DNA of 64,000 nucleotides from Jeotgalicoccus nanhaiensis (GTDB lineage Bacteria; Bacillota; Bacilli; Staphylococcales; Salinicoccaceae): the NCBI GenBank assembly GCA_004570955.1, contig SPPL01000003.1, forward strand, positions 186,001-250,000, read 5' to 3'. Positions within the stretch are counted from its first letter, which is position 1. Each line of letters starts with the position of its first letter. Below are positions 26,298 to 34,127 of the stretch, piece after piece. A model generated the notes under the pieces. That model was not told the DNA's origin. It made no database searches and was given only the letters and a program-made list of their open reading frames with translations. The translations under genes and the position numbers were made by a program.

Positions 26298-26323
26298 ATA
26301 CCCGTCTGAAAGTAAAAAATAAC
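26298..26323 (-). promoter_or_regulatory. SigB-type promoter of glutathione peroxidase
   Basis: On the minus strand GTTATT (26318-26323) and GGGTAT (26298-26303) are 14 bases apart. The second half is a perfect SigB -10. It lies 25 bases before the start codon. Confidence 0.5.
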
Positions 26324-26327
26324 AACT

Positions 26328-26960
26328 TTATAAGCTTCTCAAGCGTTCCATATACATGTCATGCATAATTTTTAATTGAATGTCTGTGCCTGGGTGTTTT
26401 TCCAATACCATAATATTTTTCATCAGTGCAAGCTTCCGGGCGAAAAGACTGTAGTTATTAATCATCGTCATAATTTCATCTGTGACACCTGCGCCTGAAG
26501 GCAGTGATTTATCAGCTTGGCCATCGCTTACTATCCGGCTGACAATATTGGAAATGTCATTACGTATTTTAAAATACTCTTCAGCTTCTGTTACGAAGTT
26601 TTCAAGCTCGCCAATATTAGATTCGAATATATCAATAAATTTTGATTTTTTCAGTGCTTCCGGATTGTCCAGTCTATTGACTCTGGTGAAAATTGCTTCG
26701 ACTTTCTCAATGCCTGTTGCATCCAGCAGGTTGACACTGCGATAGAAACCGAACTCTTCTGATAATATCTGATTGGCAACTGCGATAATAAGCATCTGTT
26801 TTTTCGGGAAGTATCTGAAAAGTGTTGCGACTCCGACTCCCGCTTCATTTGCAATATCCTGCATCTGTACGCTGTCCCAGGTGCTTTCAATCAGCAGTTT
26901 TTCGGCAGCATCGATGATTGCCTGTGTACGGCGTTCTTTGTTTTCCAGCTGTTTTGACAT
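26328..26960 (-). CDS. TetR family regulator, divergent from two SDR genes
   Basis: A 210-residue TetR-type protein. The DNA-binding part is NKERRTQAIIDAAEKLLIE followed by the helix-turn-helix VQMQDIANEAGVGVATLFRY and FPKKQ. The rest is helical and of unknown ligand. The ATG at 26960 follows AAAGGGG at good spacing; an earlier in-frame start would lie across that site. A 23-bp dyad stands 78 bases upstream, between it and the SDR pair, and is the likely operator. Confidence 0.88.
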   Translation of the reverse strand: MSKQLENKERRTQAIIDAAEKLLIESTWDSVQMQDIANEAGVGVATLFRYFPKKQMLIIAVANQILSEEFGFYRSVNLLDATGIEKVEAIFTRVNRLDNPEALKKSKFIDIFESNIGELENFVTEAEEYFKIRNDISNIVSRIVSDGQADKSLPSGAGVTDEIMTMINNYSLFARKLALMKNIMVLEKHPGTDIQLKIMHDMYMERLRSL

Positions 26961-27037
26961 AGGATTTTCCCCTTTCATTTAATAATTATAATACATGTCT
27001 AAATATTAGCCTATCAGATAAATTAGCGTTATAATAA

Positions 27038-27060
27038 TATTGAGAGTCAGACTATCAATA
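27038..27060. promoter_or_regulatory. 23-bp dyad, candidate TetR operator for the SDR pair
   Basis: TATTGA-G-AGTC-A-GACT-A-TCAATA: ten of eleven base pairs are symmetric around a central A. A TATAAT sequence at 27030-27035 overlaps its upstream side neatly, so binding would block transcription of the SDR genes. It ends 16 bases before the SDR start codon. Confidence 0.65.
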
Positions 27061-27076
27061 TATGGAGGTAATCAAT

Positions 27077-27811
27077 ATGGAAAGATTATCAGGCAAGGTT
27101 GCAATTATTACAGGCGGAGCCAGAGGTATGGGGGAATCACACGTACGCCGTTTCGTTGAAGAAGGCGCTAAAGTCGTATTTACTGATATAAACGAAGAGG
27201 TCGGAGAAAAATTGGCTTCGGAACTTGGTGATAATACCTTATTTGTAAAACACGATGTGACTGATGAAGCGGGATGGCAGGAAGTTATTGAAAAAGCAGA
27301 AGCGGCTTTTGGACCGGTTAACGTACTGGTGAATAATGCAGGAATCAGTATGAGCAAGAGTATTTTTGATATGTCAGTTGAAGACTATAAAAAAATTATC
27401 GATATTAATCAAGTATCTGTATTTCTTGGAATTAAAGCGGTACTGCCTTCAATGCAAAAAGCTGAAGGCGGTTCAATCGTGAATATTTCATCAATGAACG
27501 GTATTGTCGGTGGTGCAGTCGGCTATACAGACTCTAAATTTGCTGTCAGAGGGATGACAAAAGCTGCGGCATTGCAAGTTGGACACCTTGGTATCAGAGT
27601 GAACTCAGTACATCCCGGTGTGATTGAAACACCAATGGTTACTGAAGGTGATGCAGTAGAACAGATTAAAGAATTTGCAAAACAAATTCCGATGCGCCGC
27701 ATGGCTCAGTCGGAAGAAGTAACAAATATGGTGCTGTTCCTTGCATCAAGTGAGTCGAGCTACTCTACAGGGTCGGAATTCATCATTGACGGCGGCTTAA
27801 CAGCAATGTAA
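27077..27811 (+). CDS. Short-chain dehydrogenase/reductase (SDR)
   Basis: A 244-residue classical SDR. The cofactor motif is TGGARGMGESHV at the N-terminus, NNAG follows in VLVNNAGISMSKS, the catalytic serine is in VNISSMNGIVGG, and the YxxxK motif is in YTDSKFAVRG. It ends in the typical GSEFIIDGG. An acidic residue after the second strand (VFTDINEE) favours NAD(H). The substrate is unknown; the sequence type resembles cyclic-alcohol or hydroxysteroid dehydrogenases. The ATG at 27077 follows TGGAGG. It is the first gene of a two-gene operon. Confidence 0.9.
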   Translation: MERLSGKVAIITGGARGMGESHVRRFVEEGAKVVFTDINEEVGEKLASELGDNTLFVKHDVTDEAGWQEVIEKAEAAFGPVNVLVNNAGISMSKSIFDMSVEDYKKIIDINQVSVFLGIKAVLPSMQKAEGGSIVNISSMNGIVGGAVGYTDSKFAVRGMTKAAALQVGHLGIRVNSVHPGVIETPMVTEGDAVEQIKEFAKQIPMRRMAQSEEVTNMVLFLASSESSYSTGSEFIIDGGLTAM

Positions 27812-27840
27812 TTTAATTTTAACGATTTGGAGGAAAAAGT

Positions 27841-28593
27841 ATGAAATTAAAAGACAAAGCAGTCATTATTACAGGCGGTGCCGGCGGTATAGGGAGCGGC
27901 ATGGCAAGAGCAATGGCAAAAGAAGGCGCCAAAGTTGCCATTGTCGACTTAAATGAAGAAGAAGGTAACGCGGTGGCAGCAGAACTGCAGGAAGTATCAC
28001 CGGATTCAATATTTATCAAAGCAGATTTAACAGAACGTGAAAGGCTGCATGAAATTGTCGATACTGTTGTGGAAAAATACGGTAAACTTGAGGTGCTTGT
28101 AAACAATGCACACGCGTCAAGACAGGTGAATTTTGAAGATACGACACAGGAAGATATGGACTTTTCATTTAACACTGGATTTTATCCGACCTTCTACCTG
28201 ATGCAGAGTGCTTTTCCGTACCTTAAAGAGTCAAAAGGAAGCGTAATAAACTTTGCTTCAGGTGCAGGACTGGAAGGCCAGAAAACACAAACAGCATATG
28301 CCGCTGCAAAAGAAGCTATTCGCGCAATCTCGAAAGTTGCAGCAAACGAATGGGGAGAATATGGTATTAATGTGAATATCATCAGCCCTATCGCAATGAC
28401 ACCAGGCGTTGAGGCGTGGTCGAAAGAACACCCTGAAACATTCGAAGCGATTGTTTCAAAGGTACCGATGAAGAGATGGGGAGACCCCGAAAAAGATATA
28501 GGTCCAATTGCAGTCTTCCTGGCATCGGAAGATTCTAACTATATGACCGGTCAGACATTAATGGCTGATGGCGGTTCAATACAAATTCGCTAA
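27841..28593 (+). CDS. Short-chain dehydrogenase/reductase (SDR)
   Basis: A 250-residue classical SDR with TGGAGGIGSGMA, an acidic NAD-type residue in AIVDLNEEEG, NNAH in place of the usual NNAG, catalytic Ser in INFASGAGLEG and YAAAKEAIRA as the YxxxK motif. It lies 29 bases after the preceding SDR with its own TTGGAGG site. The pair is probably a two-step oxidation module controlled by the divergent TetR. The substrate is not evident. A terminator follows. Confidence 0.9.
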   Translation: MKLKDKAVIITGGAGGIGSGMARAMAKEGAKVAIVDLNEEEGNAVAAELQEVSPDSIFIKADLTERERLHEIVDTVVEKYGKLEVLVNNAHASRQVNFEDTTQEDMDFSFNTGFYPTFYLMQSAFPYLKESKGSVINFASGAGLEGQKTQTAYAAAKEAIRAISKVAANEWGEYGINVNIISPIAMTPGVEAWSKEHPETFEAIVSKVPMKRWGDPEKDIGPIAVFLASEDSNYMTGQTLMADGGSIQIR

Positions 28594-28610
28594 TTCAAAG
28601 TGAGATTAAG

Positions 28611-28650
28611 AGATCTTGGAAGCATCTGCTCCAGGATCTTTTAATTTTTT
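28611..28650 (+). terminator. Terminator of the SDR operon
   Basis: A 10-bp stem (AGATCTTGGA with TCCAGGATCT, one G-T pair) with a 9-base loop, followed by TTTAATTTTTT. Confidence 0.85.
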
Positions 28651-28752
28651 CAAAAAAGTAGAAAAAATAGTATTTTTACTGGATATATGATTTGATGATT
28701 GAAAGAATTATATTTTTCTTAAGCAGGAATAATATTTTTGAAGGAGGTTTTA

Positions 28753-29451
28753 ATGATGAGTACTGCTATTGTATGCGAAAAAAGAATCTATAATGAAGTG
28801 GTCACATCTCACCATCACACACATGGACAATTTCTGTTCCCGCTGCATGGATCTATGGATTTAAAAACAGATAATCACAAAATTAATCTGACTCCGGAGC
28901 ATTGTTTCTATCTTGCCCCATATACAGATCATGTATTCCATTCTGCTGATCAGAATGAATTTCTCGTACTGGATATTCCTTTGCGTATGCTCCCGGGTAA
29001 TACCAGGGATATGTATGAAAATATGGATGAAAGCTGGTCTGCTGTAAAGTATCTTCTGATGGAAGAAGTAAAGAATGCCGAGAATCCTGCGGCACTTGGT
29101 AATTTAACGAACTATATTGCAAATAAAATTAGAACAGTAACGCCTCCTTCAATTGAATATATTAATAAAAATTTTAGACATCAGCTGAATCTTGAAACCC
29201 TTGCTCAAATAGAAAACTATCATCCGTCATATTATTCAAAATGGTTTAAAAAGCAAACCGGTAAAAGCGTAAAAGAATATATAAATAAGCTTCGCCGGGA
29301 AGAAGCCGAATATATGCTGACGGTGACAGACTGGTCGGTTACAAGAATAGCAGGAGAGATGGATTTTGAGAATATATCTTCATTTACCCGCTGGTTTGTG
29401 AAAAATACCGGGGTCTCGCCGCATATATTCAGAGAGCTTAAGAAATGGTAA
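28753..29451 (+). CDS. AraC family transcriptional regulator
   Basis: A protein of about 232 residues. An N-terminal cupin-like sensor (HHHTHGQFLFPLHGSMDL to TDHVFHSADQ) precedes two C-terminal helix-turn-helix units: LETLAQIENYHPSYYSKWFK with TGKSVKEYINKLRREEAEY, and SVTRIAGEMDFENISSFTRW with TGVSPHIF. It probably responds to a small organic ligand. The start is ATG 28753 or 28756, both behind AAGGAGG. The neighbouring EamA transporter gene, 83 bases downstream on the same strand, is a plausible target. Confidence 0.88.
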   Translation: MMSTAIVCEKRIYNEVVTSHHHTHGQFLFPLHGSMDLKTDNHKINLTPEHCFYLAPYTDHVFHSADQNEFLVLDIPLRMLPGNTRDMYENMDESWSAVKYLLMEEVKNAENPAALGNLTNYIANKIRTVTPPSIEYINKNFRHQLNLETLAQIENYHPSYYSKWFKKQTGKSVKEYINKLRREEAEYMLTVTDWSVTRIAGEMDFENISSFTRWFVKNTGVSPHIFRELKKW

Positions 29452-29534
29452 ATAACATGTTGCAGGCAGTAAAGTAAAACCTCGTACAATTGTATAAAAT
29501 ATTTGTAACATACTTTATACTGAGGTGATTTTAT

Positions 29535-30422
29535 TTGAAACAGCAAATTGCTCCACTTTTAATTCTTTTAGCTGCGGTGCTTTGGGGAACAACAGGAACA
29601 GTCCAGGCACTGGCGCCGGCTTCTGCACACCCGGTAGCGATTGGTGCTACCAGGCTTTTTATCGGCGGTTTATTTTTACTCATAGTCGTGCTGGCAGCAG
29701 GTAAACTAAATTTGAAAAGCCTGCCGTTAAAACCAACACTCATCGCATCCGTATGTATTGGTATTTATCAGCCTTTATTCTTTTCTGCGGTAGCCATTAC
29801 CGGTGTGGCAATCGGGACAGTTGTTGCGATCGGCAGCGCACCGATGCTGGCAGGAATTATAGAAATGCTGTTTCTGAGAAAAAAACCTGCAGCTGTATGG
29901 TGGGTATCGACTACGCTTTCAATAGCAGGAGTTATTTTGCTGTTTTCAAATCAGGGATCGGTGCAGGCAGACCCGTTTGGAATACTGTTAGCACTTGGAG
30001 CGGGATTTTCTTTTGCCTGCTATACAATCGTTAATAAAGACGTGGTAGAGAAGATGTCACCCCTGCCATCAGTAGCTGTCGTATTTACTTTGAGCGGACT
30101 GCTGCTGTCTCCTTTTCTTTTCGTCTTCGATATGTCTTGGATCTTCAGCCGGGAAGGAATCATAGCCGGCCTCCATCTGGGAGTTGTAGCAACTGGCCTT
30201 GCCTATTATCTATTTGCGATCGGCTTGTTTAATGTCTCCTCTTCCACAGCTGTAACACTGTCGCTCGGAGAACCGCTAACAGCTACTTTACTCGGTGTTT
30301 TCTTTCTCGGAGAATATATGAGCAGTACATCATGGTTCGGTCTGATACTCGTCCTGCTTGGAATCGGTGTGCTGATTATGACAGCAAGAAAACCGCGTAC
30401 TGCGCAAATTGCAGAAAATTAA
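29535..30422 (+). CDS. EamA-type DMT superfamily transporter
   Basis: A 295-residue membrane protein with ten predicted spans in two EamA repeats. The first repeat starts APLLILLAAVLWGTTGTVQA and the second starts GILLALGAGFSFACYTIVNK. The repeat-end signature appears in SLGEPLTATLLGVFFLGE. Such transporters move amino acids or other metabolites, often outward. The start is a TTG with GAGGTGAT upstream. It may be controlled by the AraC regulator encoded before it. It ends at a terminator shared with the IsaB-like gene. Confidence 0.9.
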   Translation: MKQQIAPLLILLAAVLWGTTGTVQALAPASAHPVAIGATRLFIGGLFLLIVVLAAGKLNLKSLPLKPTLIASVCIGIYQPLFFSAVAITGVAIGTVVAIGSAPMLAGIIEMLFLRKKPAAVWWVSTTLSIAGVILLFSNQGSVQADPFGILLALGAGFSFACYTIVNKDVVEKMSPLPSVAVVFTLSGLLLSPFLFVFDMSWIFSREGIIAGLHLGVVATGLAYYLFAIGLFNVSSSTAVTLSLGEPLTATLLGVFFLGEYMSSTSWFGLILVLLGIGVLIMTARKPRTAQIAEN

Positions 30423-30423
30423 A

Positions 30424-30454
30424 AAAGGAAGACAGATAATTTTGTCTTCCTTTT
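30424..30454. terminator. Bidirectional terminator
   Basis: A 12-bp stem (AAAGGAAGACA with TGTCTTCCTTT) lies between the converging EamA and IsaB-like genes. Confidence 0.88.
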
Positions 30455-30458
30455 ATCT

Positions 30459-31022
30459 TTAGTAAGATTTGCTGTAACCAATTGTAACTTGTGTTACATA
30501 GCTGTCCTCTACTTTAAATGCTATTATATTTTTATCGGTATCCTTTTTCTGATCGCCGAGTTTAAATACATATGTTTCGAATTTTCCTTTTTTGTTTTCT
30601 TCAATTTCGTAATCGTCTCCGTAAGCTTCCGTTATTTCATCAATTGATAGCATTTCTTCCTGAATCGGGAAAACAACTTTAGTTGCTGTTCCGTCATATA
30701 AGGTGAATTTCTGATCGTGTTCTTTTGTAGTTTCATACTCTGTATCGGCACGCTTTTCATAATCAGCCTCTGAAGCCTCGATAGTATGACCATTGAATGC
30801 TAAATCGCCATCTTCTTCCAATGTTTTGATAAGAGCATCATTGAGAAGGAAATTTCCATCTCCATATCCTGTATCGCCTTCATATTTATAATTTGAACTT
30901 TTAGATTCTGCTGCTTCGACTGTATTCATGCCGTCATTGCTGTCTGCAATCTGCGTGCTTGTAACGACAGTAGCTGCAATTCCCGCTGATGCCAGCACCT
31001 TCACTAACTTGTGCATGTTCAT
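30459..31022 (-). CDS. IsaB-like secreted protein (immunodominant staphylococcal antigen B family)
   Basis: A 187-residue secreted protein. The signal peptide is about residues 1-38 and ends near VEAAES. The mature part follows IsaB: YEGDTGYGDGNFLLNDALIK, LAFNGHTIEAS, HDQKFTLYDG, LSIDEITEAYGDDYEIEE and the C-terminal VTQVTIGYSKSY. In Staphylococcus aureus IsaB is an extracellular nucleic-acid-binding protein found in biofilm. The family is known from staphylococci and their relatives, so this gene supports the family-level placement of the organism. The start has GGAGATG upstream. The assignment is from remembered sequence pattern and is fairly confident. Confidence 0.75.
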   Translation of the reverse strand: MNMHKLVKVLASAGIAATVVTSTQIADSNDGMNTVEAAESKSSNYKYEGDTGYGDGNFLLNDALIKTLEEDGDLAFNGHTIEASEADYEKRADTEYETTKEHDQKFTLYDGTATKVVFPIQEEMLSIDEITEAYGDDYEIEENKKGKFETYVFKLGDQKKDTDKNIIAFKVEDSYVTQVTIGYSKSY

Positions 31023-31110
31023 TTGGAATCATCTCCTAAAGGTTGTTTGCTAAGTTTCAATTGTTGCATAATTTCTTTTGAACTGCAATTGATGTCCAAA
31101 AACTTAGGAG

Positions 31111-31145
31111 TAACGCATAGCGTTATTTTATAATGCTATGCGTTA
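31111..31145. repeat. 35-bp double-palindrome repeat, copy 3 (best copy)
   Basis: TAACGCATAGCGTTA, a spacer TTTTA, and TAATGCTATGCGTTA. Each arm is a near-perfect palindrome of its own, and the arms are inverted copies of each other with one G-T mismatch. It lies alone in the 200-bp gap upstream of the IsaB-like gene and downstream of the aldo/keto reductase. Nothing else in that gap could be supported. Confidence 0.85.
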
Positions 31146-31222
31146 CTATCTTGATACCAACGCATATAGAAGTAAAAGGGAAGAAAATATTATGTTTCAC
31201 ATTAAACATTTTCAGAGATTCC

Positions 31223-32302
31223 TTAGATTTCCTGATCTTTCTGCTTCATCGTTTTATTATATGCTTCCAGATAAACTTTCTCTGATTCTGAAGCCATATT
31301 CATCGTATTCATTGCGCGGTGCCAATGAGGATAAACGGGTTCTAAAGCAGTGAAGTCCGTAATTTGTGAAACGTCATCGTCGGTCAATTGCAACGTGTAG
31401 GATGCGACGTCTTCATACAATTGTTCTTTATTACGTGCTGCAATAATGACCGAATCTACATTTGGTCTGTCACGGAGCCAGGCAAGCACAACTTGCGGTA
31501 CTGTTACCTTATGTTTCGATGCAACATCCTGCAGCATCTCAACGAGATTATAAAAGAATTCCTTGTCTTTAAGATAAGGTTCTGCCCATCCGTTGCCTTG
31601 GCGTGTTCCCGGCTGTGCTTTTTGATTTCTCGTAATTTTACCGTTCAGCATGCCTTCGCCTAAAGGAGACCATATTGTGTTTCCTATCCCAAGCTCTGTT
31701 CCTGCCGGAAGCAGTTCGTACTCCGCCTCCCGTGATTCGGGTGTGTAATAGATTTGATGAGCTGCAGGCGGAATCATATTATTTTCCACTGCAAAAGTAT
31801 GTGTTTTGGCAAGTGACCAGCCGCTGTAATTGGATACACCCCAGTAGCGGATTTTACCTTTCTTAATCAAATCGTTCATCACCTGGACAGTTTCTGAAAC
31901 AGGAACACGGCCGTCCCATATATGAATATAGTATAAATCCAAGTAATCTGTACCGAGACGTTTCAGTGTCTCATCAATAGTCGTTTCAATATTGGCGCGT
32001 GTTGCACCGCCGTCGTTAGGACCACCTTGGATCGGGGTACCTGTTTTACTGGCGATTGTCATATCATGGCGTTTATCGCGAATTGCTTTGCCAAGGACTT
32101 TTTCGGCATCGCCTTTAGCGTAAAGATTGGCTGTGTCAAAATGATTAATCCCTTTATCTAGTGCATAATCGACAAAATAGTTCGCTGTTTCCTGATTCAT
32201 ATCTCCTGTTGCCTCAAAATCTTTTGTGCCGCTGAATGGTATGGTCCCAAGAGAATATTTAGAAATATTAAGACCTGAATCTCCTAATAATGTGTAATCC
32301 AT
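31223..32302 (-). CDS. Aldo/keto reductase
   Basis: A 359-residue AKR of the KCNAB-like type. The catalytic tetrad is visible: Asp and Tyr in INHFDTANLYAKGDAEKVLG, Lys in TIASKTG, and His in YYIHIWDG. The C-terminal NADPH-binding part is DSVIIAARNKEQLYEDV. The substrate is likely an aldehyde or methylglyoxal-type carbonyl. The ATG at 32302 follows TTGGAGGG; an earlier in-frame start lies before it. A good SigB-like promoter is directly upstream, so it is probably stress induced. Confidence 0.92.
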   Translation of the reverse strand: MDYTLLGDSGLNISKYSLGTIPFSGTKDFEATGDMNQETANYFVDYALDKGINHFDTANLYAKGDAEKVLGKAIRDKRHDMTIASKTGTPIQGGPNDGGATRANIETTIDETLKRLGTDYLDLYYIHIWDGRVPVSETVQVMNDLIKKGKIRYWGVSNYSGWSLAKTHTFAVENNMIPPAAHQIYYTPESREAEYELLPAGTELGIGNTIWSPLGEGMLNGKITRNQKAQPGTRQGNGWAEPYLKDKEFFYNLVEMLQDVASKHKVTVPQVVLAWLRDRPNVDSVIIAARNKEQLYEDVASYTLQLTDDDVSQITDFTALEPVYPHWHRAMNTMNMASESEKVYLEAYNKTMKQKDQEI

Positions 32303-32336
32303 TCTTATCCCTCCAAATTTCATTATCAATTAATAT

Positions 32337-32361
32337 ATTCCCTGCATCTTGTTTATAAAAC
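32337..32361 (-). promoter_or_regulatory. SigB-type promoter of the aldo/keto reductase
   Basis: On the minus strand GTTTTA (32356-32361) and GGGAAT (32337-32342) are separated by 13 bases. Both halves are close to the SigB consensus. It lies 35 bases before the start codon. Confidence 0.6.
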
Positions 32362-32382
32362 AGACTTTTCAACTCTTTGTCC

Positions 32383-32407
32383 GATTGAGAGAAATATGAC
32401 AGGGTAT
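32383..32407 (+). promoter_or_regulatory. Possible SigB-type promoter of the divergent SDR
   Basis: GATTGA and a perfect GGGTAT are 13 bases apart, 37 bases before the SDR start. The -35 half is weaker than that of the divergent promoter 22 bases away. Confidence 0.42.
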
Positions 32408-32443
32408 AGATTCTAAAGAAGCAAATTTATAGGAGGATTTTTA

Positions 32444-33292
32444 ATGACTCAGACAGTACTTATTACAGGTGCAGGAACAGGATTCGGTAAAAATATTGCA
32501 TTCGCACTGGCGGAAAAAGGTCATCCAGTTATCGCAACGGTGGAAGTGATGTCACAGGTATCTGCTTTAGAACAGGAAGCACGCGAACGCGGTGTTAAAA
32601 TGAAGATCGAAAAACTTGATGTAACAAACCCTAAAGACCGTGAAAAAGCTTGGGCATGGGATATTGATGTGCTGGTCAATAATGCAGCTGTCAAAGAAGG
32701 CGGCTCATTAGTTGATATACCTGAAGCAAACTTGCGTCATCAATTCGAAGCCAATGTCTTTGGACCGATATTATTAACTAAAGGATTTGCCCGTAAAATG
32801 GTGGAAAATAAACAAGGTCGCATTGTTTTCGTATCCTCAGTATCCGGTATTACAACGAACCCGCTGTCCGGACCGTACTCAGGCTCAAAACATACTGTAG
32901 AAGCGTTCGCGATGGCTTTGAGCAAGGAGCTGCAGGAATTTAATGTGGAGGTATCGACGATTAATCCGGGTCCTTATTTAACAGGATTCAATGACCGTGA
33001 GTTTGAAACGTGGAAAAACTGGGAGATTGATTTAGATGACACAGTATTTGACTACAGAAAAACAGCTTTTCCTAGTGAACAATTTGACCCTGAAGAAGTA
33101 ACAGAGCCAGCAATCAAAGTAATCCTCGGTGAAACAGATCAGTATCGCAATGTGATACCTGAAAAAATGGTTTCTCAGCTGCAGGACACACAAAAATCTG
33201 TCTGGAATAAAACAACAACTGCAGATCTTGGGAAACGTCACGAATCGGTACAAAAATCTTATGATATTGAACCGGGAACGCCGGCAGAATAA
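32444..33292 (+). CDS. Short-chain dehydrogenase/reductase
   Basis: A 282-residue SDR. It starts MTQTVLITGAGTGFGKNIAF, has DVLVNNAAVKEGG, catalytic Ser in IVFVSSVSGITTNPL, YSGSKHTVEAFAMAL as the YxxxK motif, and INPGPYLTGF. The extended C-terminus of about 80 charged residues is longer than in classical SDRs. The substrate is unknown. The ribosome site is TAGGAGG. It is divergent from the aldo/keto reductase, and the two share a promoter region with SigB-like elements facing both ways. Confidence 0.9.
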   Translation: MTQTVLITGAGTGFGKNIAFALAEKGHPVIATVEVMSQVSALEQEARERGVKMKIEKLDVTNPKDREKAWAWDIDVLVNNAAVKEGGSLVDIPEANLRHQFEANVFGPILLTKGFARKMVENKQGRIVFVSSVSGITTNPLSGPYSGSKHTVEAFAMALSKELQEFNVEVSTINPGPYLTGFNDREFETWKNWEIDLDDTVFDYRKTAFPSEQFDPEEVTEPAIKVILGETDQYRNVIPEKMVSQLQDTQKSVWNKTTTADLGKRHESVQKSYDIEPGTPAE

Positions 33293-33305
33293 TAACTGGA
33301 AGAGC

Positions 33306-33337
33306 AAAAAAGCATTGGGAGCTCCCAATGCTTTTTT
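33306..33337. terminator. Palindromic bidirectional terminator
   Basis: A perfect palindrome of about 32 bp: A-run, GCATTGGGA, its inverse TCCCAATGC, T-run. It serves the SDR gene and the end of the YkoEDC operon; its T-run overlaps the ykoC stop codon. Confidence 0.92.
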
Positions 33338-34127
33338 ATCTTGCGTCGGTGCTTGTGAAAGGAGAAATGACAGTACCGAACTCGAGAGCAGCGAAAACAG
33401 CAGCTCCAATAAGCGCGATTAAATACAAATCATATTTTGAGAATGATGTTCTATGATAGTATGTGCGGACACCGTCACTGAATCCTTTGGATTCCATTGC
33501 AATCCCAAGTCTGTAAGCTCTTCTTATGCTTTGACTGAGCAAGGTCACAATTGTTGATTTCAATCCTCTAAATCCTGAAATGTATTTTTTATGAATCAAT
33601 GCTTTTCTGACCTTTCTAGCCTGCCTCAGCTGGAAATATTCTGCAACAATAATTGGAACCATGCGGATAGCTGCCATAAAGGAATAAGCATACTTAGGTT
33701 TTATTTTCAGCTGAATCATGAGCGCGTAAAACACATCTGTTATTTTCGTTGTAAATATCACTAGGGCGCCAAATAACGACAATATAGCGCCGCGCATTGA
33801 AATATGAATACCTCTGACAAAGCTTTCTTCAGTAATATGAATAATGCCGTAGCGAAACAGCGTCTGTGTCCCTTCACCGTAGAATATCATATAGAGGCTT
33901 GATATAAATCCTGAAATTAAAATAAATATTAACAAGATTGTCAGGTATTTTATTTTAACTCCGCTTAAAAGGAGCAGCATGATGAGCATAATAATTGTCA
34001 GATGGAAAAGAACATTTGGATTATGAATGAAAATTACAGTAACAAAAAGTATTGCTGCCAGCAGTATTTTTGTCAGCGGATTTGTCCTGTCTATAAAAGT
34101 GCTGTAATTCTTCACCGCGTCAAGCAT
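33336..34127 (-). CDS. ykoC: ECF transporter transmembrane protein (EcfT/YkoC)
   Basis: A 263-residue membrane protein with five to six spans. It carries the EcfT coupling helices: IRMVPIIVAEYFQLRQARKV followed by a second Arg-rich region. It couples the ATPase to the substrate-binding YkoE. The ATG at 34127 follows AGAGGATA and overlaps the end of ykoD by 8 bases. It is the last gene of the TPP-riboswitch-controlled operon. The dedicated EcfT next to its own A and S parts marks a group I ECF transporter. Confidence 0.88.
   Translation of the reverse strand: MLDAVKNYSTFIDRTNPLTKILLAAILFVTVIFIHNPNVLFHLTIIMLIMLLLLSGVKIKYLTILLIFILISGFISSLYMIFYGEGTQTLFRYGIIHITEESFVRGIHISMRGAILSLFGALVIFTTKITDVFYALMIQLKIKPKYAYSFMAAIRMVPIIVAEYFQLRQARKVRKALIHKKYISGFRGLKSTIVTLLSQSIRRAYRLGIAMESKGFSDGVRTYYHRTSFSKYDLYLIALIGAAVFAALEFGTVISPFTSTDAR

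Noticed and set aside
27021-27036. TTAGCGTTATAA as a possible repeat arm near the SDR promoter
   Set aside because: Only the right half of an arm is present, with no second palindrome after 5 bases.
31138-31353. Open frame of 71 codons near the third repeat copy
   Set aside because: It starts inside the repeat, lacks a ribosome site and is mostly antisense to the aldo/keto reductase.
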